Assembly (NCBI GenBank): GCA_024743055.1
Contig: JANSXH010000005.1
Coordinates: 124,001-188,000 of the forward strand
Direction of reading: 5' to 3'
Origin: Pseudomonadota bacterium
GTDB taxonomy: Bacteria; Pseudomonadota; Alphaproteobacteria; Sneathiellales; Sneathiellaceae
Length of the DNA stretch: 64,000 nt
Part shown: positions 61,165-64,000 of the stretch, in pieces
Position numbering within the stretch: position 1 is the first letter of the stretch
Layout: the number at the start of each line of letters is the position of its first letter
Notes under the pieces: model-generated
What the model saw: the letters and a program-made list of their open reading frames with translations, nothing else
Told to the model about the DNA's origin: nothing
Databases searched by the model: none
Position numbers and translations under genes: made by a program

Positions 61165-62745
61165 TTACTTGAGGTAAATTTCGTCCATGGGGGCCATTGT
61201 TCCCCAAATCGTCATCGGCGGGTTACCAATATTTTTGGCATGGGCCGTGTGATAGGGGAGCATATTGATGTAGGCAATTGGGGCTTCATCAACAATGATT
61301 TCCTGAGCCTTGTTATAAAGCTCAATACGCTTAGCCTGATCCAATTCAGATCCAGCTGCCGCTAACAAGGCATCCACTTCCTCATTGCAATAGCTCTGAG
61401 TATTGGACCAGATCACGCCCTTTTTGATATTGTCGCACAGGTATGTGCGATGCACACCGATCACCGGGTCACCCCAGTTGAAAACGATATCCATGCTCAT
61501 ATCGAATTCGTGCCCGCTGACCCGTTTCGCCCAAGTCGGGAAATCAGGGGAGGCACGCAGTTCTACATCGATACCTACTTTCTTGAGCTGGGGCTTCAGA
61601 TACTCCGCAACACCTTTTTGCAGCTCTGCAGCGTTCGGGATATAGTCGATGGTCAGCTTGAAGCGCATGTCGTCGTCACCACGCTTAAAACCAGCCTCGT
61701 CAAGCAACGCATTGGCCTTGTCGAGATCCAGATCATATTTGTTAGCATTAGCCGCATAGAATGGGCTGCCGGGAACAATAGGGCCGGTCGCTGCTTTGGA
61801 CTGACCGCCATGCAGGGCATTGACGATAAAGTCACGGTCGAGCGCATATGCAATCGCCTGACGGACCCGTTTGTCTTTCAGGTATTCGTTCTTGGTGTTG
61901 AATTCCAGCCAGTTGACCGGACCAACAGCTTCGTAGCCGCGATCTGTGACAATGACATTATCGCTCTTTTTCAAACGCGCGATGTCTTTTGTCGTGGCCA
62001 GGAATGGATACATATTGACTTCGCCCTTATCGACAGCGAGGGCAAGACTTGTAGGATCCTTGTAGTTCTTAATGATGATTTTATCGAGATAGGGACGCCC
62101 CTCAATGAAATAATCGGGGTTTTTCTCAAGAATAATATATTCACCCGGCTTAAATTCAGAGAACTTGAACGGGCCGGAGCCCACTGGGGCGCTGTTCGCC
62201 GGATGACTTTTCGCGTCCTGTCCATCTCCATAAACATGTTTCGGGATAATTGGCAGCAAGGCACTGGACATAGCCAGGAAGGCTGCAGGATGCGGCTTTT
62301 CAAAATTGATCACTGCCGTATGAGCATCAGGTGTATCGACACTGGTTACAGGAGCAAACATGGATTTAAACGGGTGGTTGTCCTTCACTGTTTGCAAAGA
62401 GAAAGCGACATCCTCTGAAGTAACTGGCTTGCCATCATGGAATTTCGCGTTTTTGCGCAAATTCAAGGTAATGCTCTTTCCATCATCGGAAACAGTCCAA
62501 CTTTCTGCCAGATAAGGTTGCGCTTCCCAGTTTTCATTAAAACGTAAAGGCGTCGCAAATATCTGTGTTCCCGGTACCGCGGTGGCGATTCCTGACTGAA
62601 CTGCCGGGTTCAAATGGCGTGCCTTTTGGGTTGTGCCCACAACTAAAGTACCGCCACTTTTTGGCTCATCAGCCTGGACAAACGCGCTTGAACCAGCCGT
62701 TGCCATCATGGCTGCGGTCGCAACCATAATTCCAAATTTCCTCAT
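61165..62745 (-). CDS. Peptide-type ABC importer binding protein (family 5)
   Basis: A 526-residue periplasmic solute-binding protein. A signal peptide is clear (RKFGIMVATAAMMATAGSSA, then FVQADE). Family 5 features include GTLVVGTTQKARHLNPAVQS, LAESWTVSDDGKSITLNLRK and NAKFHDGKPVTSEDVAFSLQ. The family carries peptides, nickel, opines or amides; the ligand pocket cannot be read by eye. The ATG at 62745 has GGAGG 5 bases upstream and begins a proper signal peptide; an ATG six codons earlier does not. It is first of the five-gene importer, 122 bases from the LysR gene. Confidence 0.94.
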   Translation of the reverse strand: MRKFGIMVATAAMMATAGSSAFVQADEPKSGGTLVVGTTQKARHLNPAVQSGIATAVPGTQIFATPLRFNENWEAQPYLAESWTVSDDGKSITLNLRKNAKFHDGKPVTSEDVAFSLQTVKDNHPFKSMFAPVTSVDTPDAHTAVINFEKPHPAAFLAMSSALLPIIPKHVYGDGQDAKSHPANSAPVGSGPFKFSEFKPGEYIILEKNPDYFIEGRPYLDKIIIKNYKDPTSLALAVDKGEVNMYPFLATTKDIARLKKSDNVIVTDRGYEAVGPVNWLEFNTKNEYLKDKRVRQAIAYALDRDFIVNALHGGQSKAATGPIVPGSPFYAANANKYDLDLDKANALLDEAGFKRGDDDMRFKLTIDYIPNAAELQKGVAEYLKPQLKKVGIDVELRASPDFPTWAKRVSGHEFDMSMDIVFNWGDPVIGVHRTYLCDNIKKGVIWSNTQSYCNEEVDALLAAAGSELDQAKRIELYNKAQEIIVDEAPIAYINMLPYHTAHAKNIGNPPMTIWGTMAPMDEIYLK

Positions 62746-62841
62746 CCCTGCCTCCTGTGACATCGAACATTATAATTTTGTATTTTTTTGGTTATTTGAG
62801 GCTAAAGAAGATTCAATCATCCGTAAAATATATTTTTATAC

Positions 62842-62854
62842 TGTTATTATAACA
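62842..62854. promoter_or_regulatory. TGTTAT/ATAACA inverted repeat upstream of the importer
   Basis: TGTTATTATAACA is a perfect 6-bp inverted repeat with one central base. It lies about 100 bases upstream of the binding-protein start, in the gap to the LysR stop. It resembles half-sites of Fur/Zur-type boxes but has a shorter centre. It could be an operator for the importer operon. Confidence 0.35.
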
Positions 62855-62867
62855 TTTTACCGAGGAA

Positions 62868-63824
62868 CTAGCCTTGTGTTCCCTCCGGCAAGGTCGCCTG
62901 GTTAAAGGCTCCTGAATCCCGAAGTCGCACGCAAGTGTCGATCACTACATGAGCGGCCTTACTGAGCTGAACGTCGCTACGATGCAAGATTCCATATTCA
63001 ACAGCAGTATAATGTGGTTTGAGCGGAATCCGCACCAGATCGCCAACTGTATATTGTTGTTTTTGAAGCGGACGCAAATTGAAAATGGAATATCCGAGTC
63101 CGGCAGCCACCATATTGCGGACCATCTCGCCGGTCTGAGAGGAATAGGCTACTTTTGGGGACAAATCGTCGTTGTTAAACAGGCTAAACATATACTCCCG
63201 TGTCTGATCTAGGTCCAACAGGACCATTGGCTCGTTGCAGACATCTTTCAGGGACAACAAGCTGCGCTTTGACAGGGCGTGGTTGTGAGGGAGGACAATA
63301 TGAGGTGGGGCATTGAACAAAGGAATGAAGGCAACGTTCATGCTCAAACTTAAATTGGCGTCGAGGGTGAGGTTAGCTCCAATCGCCAGATCAATTTCAT
63401 TATCCGCCACATGCCTCAGATTTTTTAGGGTGTCGCCTTCTGTAAGGTGAATTGAGATTCCCGGATAATTCTCTGCCACTGATTTCGTAATCATTGGAAG
63501 AAGTATCGGTGCCGCTGGCGTGAAGCATCCAAGGGTTATAGAGCCGTTAATCGTCTTAGCTTGTTCATCCATTGCTTCTTCGAAAACGGTATGCGCTTTT
63601 AGTAGATGCCGAGCATTCGAGAGGAATCCGTGGCCAAATTGGGTCGCGTAAATGCCTTTTGATGGCGAGCGATTAAAGATCCGCTTGTTGGTCTGGGCTT
63701 CTATGGCATCGATGGCTGATGAAATCGATGAAGGCGAGATATTGAGGGCTTTTGCAGCACCGGTAATGGATTGTTGACGAGCGGCGATATCAATGTACCT
63801 GAGCTGTTTGAGAGTATATCGCAT
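62868..63824 (-). CDS. LysR-family transcriptional regulator
   Basis: A 318-residue LysR regulator. The helix-turn-helix is at 1-60: YTLKQLRYIDIAARQQSITG, AAKALNISPSSISSAIDAIE, AQTNKRIFNRSPSKG. The effector domain (about 92-300) is the two-lobed periplasmic-binding-protein fold (ITLGCFTPAAPILLPMITKS; YPGISIHLTEGDT). It lies upstream of the ABC importer on the same strand and divergent from an amidohydrolase gene, the usual LysR arrangement for controlling a neighbouring catabolic gene. A T-N11-A-like site lies at 63848-63860. Confidence 0.94.
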   Translation of the reverse strand: MRYTLKQLRYIDIAARQQSITGAAKALNISPSSISSAIDAIEAQTNKRIFNRSPSKGIYATQFGHGFLSNARHLLKAHTVFEEAMDEQAKTINGSITLGCFTPAAPILLPMITKSVAENYPGISIHLTEGDTLKNLRHVADNEIDLAIGANLTLDANLSLSMNVAFIPLFNAPPHIVLPHNHALSKRSLLSLKDVCNEPMVLLDLDQTREYMFSLFNNDDLSPKVAYSSQTGEMVRNMVAAGLGYSIFNLRPLQKQQYTVGDLVRIPLKPHYTAVEYGILHRSDVQLSKAAHVVIDTCVRLRDSGAFNQATLPEGTQG

Positions 63825-63847
63825 CCATTCCTCAGAAAATTGTAGTA

Positions 63848-63860
63848 ATACCCGCAGTAT
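63848..63860. promoter_or_regulatory. LysR-site candidate in the divergent intergenic region
   Basis: ATAC-N5-GTAT is a perfect 4-bp dyad inside the 108 bases between the LysR start and the divergent amidohydrolase start, 24 bases from the LysR ATG. LysR proteins commonly bind such dyads (T-N11-A) to control themselves and the divergent gene. The dyad is short. Confidence 0.3.
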
Positions 63861-63932
63861 AATCTATTTTTCAGAGGTTAAAGCCCGCACTAAACTCTGT
63901 CCAACAAAAAACACCGTTGGGAGGAGCATACC

Positions 63933-64000
63933 TTGTCGGGCACTACAGTTTTCAAAGCAAAAAAAATAATCACGATGAACCCTGTTCAGCCCGAGGCCAC
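63933..64000 (+). CDS. Amidohydrolase, N-terminal piece cut by the window edge
   Basis: A frame starts with TTG at 63933 and is open to the edge. GGAGGAG lies 6 bases before the TTG. The peptide VFKAKKIITMNPVQPEA is the standard opening strand of YtcJ-like and related amidohydrolases (the pattern K-x-I-x-T-M-N-x-x-x-P-x-A). It would be a metal-dependent hydrolase of an amide or similar bond. It is divergent from LysR and near an ABC importer, which suggests uptake and hydrolysis of one class of compound. The rest lies outside the window. Confidence 0.75.
   Translation, partial: MSGTTVFKAKKIITMNPVQPEA

Noticed and set aside
61450..62418. A long plus-strand frame of 322 codons opposite the binding-protein gene
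   Set aside because: It is a reading-frame shadow of the clear family 5 binding protein: no ribosome site, no recognisable domain, and composition typical of antisense codons.
1..64000. Mobile elements, CRISPR arrays, tRNA or rRNA genes
   Set aside because: No transposase, integrase, phage gene, regular spacer array or cloverleaf-forming tRNA sequence was recognised on either strand.

Overview
The window looks like a chromosomal segment of a free-living, aerobic, Gram-negative alphaproteobacterium, probably marine. A GcrA cell-cycle regulator homologue (3234-3557) is close to diagnostic for Alphaproteobacteria. Outer-membrane genes (porin-like barrel, TolC-like protein, tripartite RND pump, heptosyltransferase-like and MsbA-like proteins) show a Gram-negative envelope. 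Intermediate base composition and many transporters and acyl-CoA enzymes would suit an order such as Kiloniellales, Sneathiellales or Rhodospirillales, but the genus cannot be fixed from this sequence alone. There is no rRNA, tRNA, CRISPR array, transposase or phage module. Genes are densely packed on both strands, which fits core or soft-core chromosome rather than an island.

Layout. 1-7.2 kb: a gene start cut by the left edge, a bicupin, an AsmA-like anchored protein, a crotonase, a DOPA-dioxygenase-like protein, GcrA, a sorbosone-dehydrogenase-like beta-propeller, a class I amidotransferase and a class III CoA-transferase. 7.2-14 kb: double cold-shock protein, peroxiredoxin-like protein, CobT and a CobC-like phosphatase, a cysteine-free molybdopterin-oxidoreductase-fold protein, a GT9 glycosyltransferase and an MsbA-type exporter. 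14-24 kb: porin-like barrel with a Fur-box-like site, several permeases, an Acg-type Tat lipoprotein overlapped with a MarR regulator, a membrane hydrolase overlapped with a CYTH protein, a NiCoT/UreH-type transporter and a secreted GDPD. 24-31.6 kb: PutA, a PAS_5 protein, an acyl-CoA carboxylase beta subunit, and a truncated haemoglobin directly coupled to a class III adenylate cyclase.

31.8-39.3 kb: metA and metY (methionine through O-acetylhomoserine) with an alpha/beta hydrolase, divergent from a 1116-residue hybrid histidine kinase and its overlapping OmpR-type response regulator. 39.3-44.6 kb: pirin, 3-hydroxybutyrate dehydrogenase, a DASS-type permease, a SnoaL-like protein and an MscS channel, all on the minus strand. 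44.7-52.6 kb: an MFS permease with a cupin protein, then a TolC-HlyD-RND efflux operon with an unusually long RND subunit. 52.6-55.5 kb: a TetR-controlled operon (TetR, MECR-like reductase, EthD protein, enoyl-CoA hydratase). 55.7-57.3 kb: pgi. 57.3-64 kb: a complete peptide-type ABC importer with its binding protein, a LysR regulator, and a divergent amidohydrolase gene that begins with TTG and runs off the right edge.

Most of the window is ordinary metabolism. The least ordinary items are the haemoglobin-cyclase pair, the kinase with an internal duplication of about 245 residues, the RND pump with about 135 extra residues in its first periplasmic loop, the MetA variant whose specificity residue predicts acetyl-CoA use, the Tat-lipoprotein Acg enzyme, and several promoter-region repeats. 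None of these proves a new system. The haemoglobin-cyclase operon is the best candidate for a little-described signalling unit.
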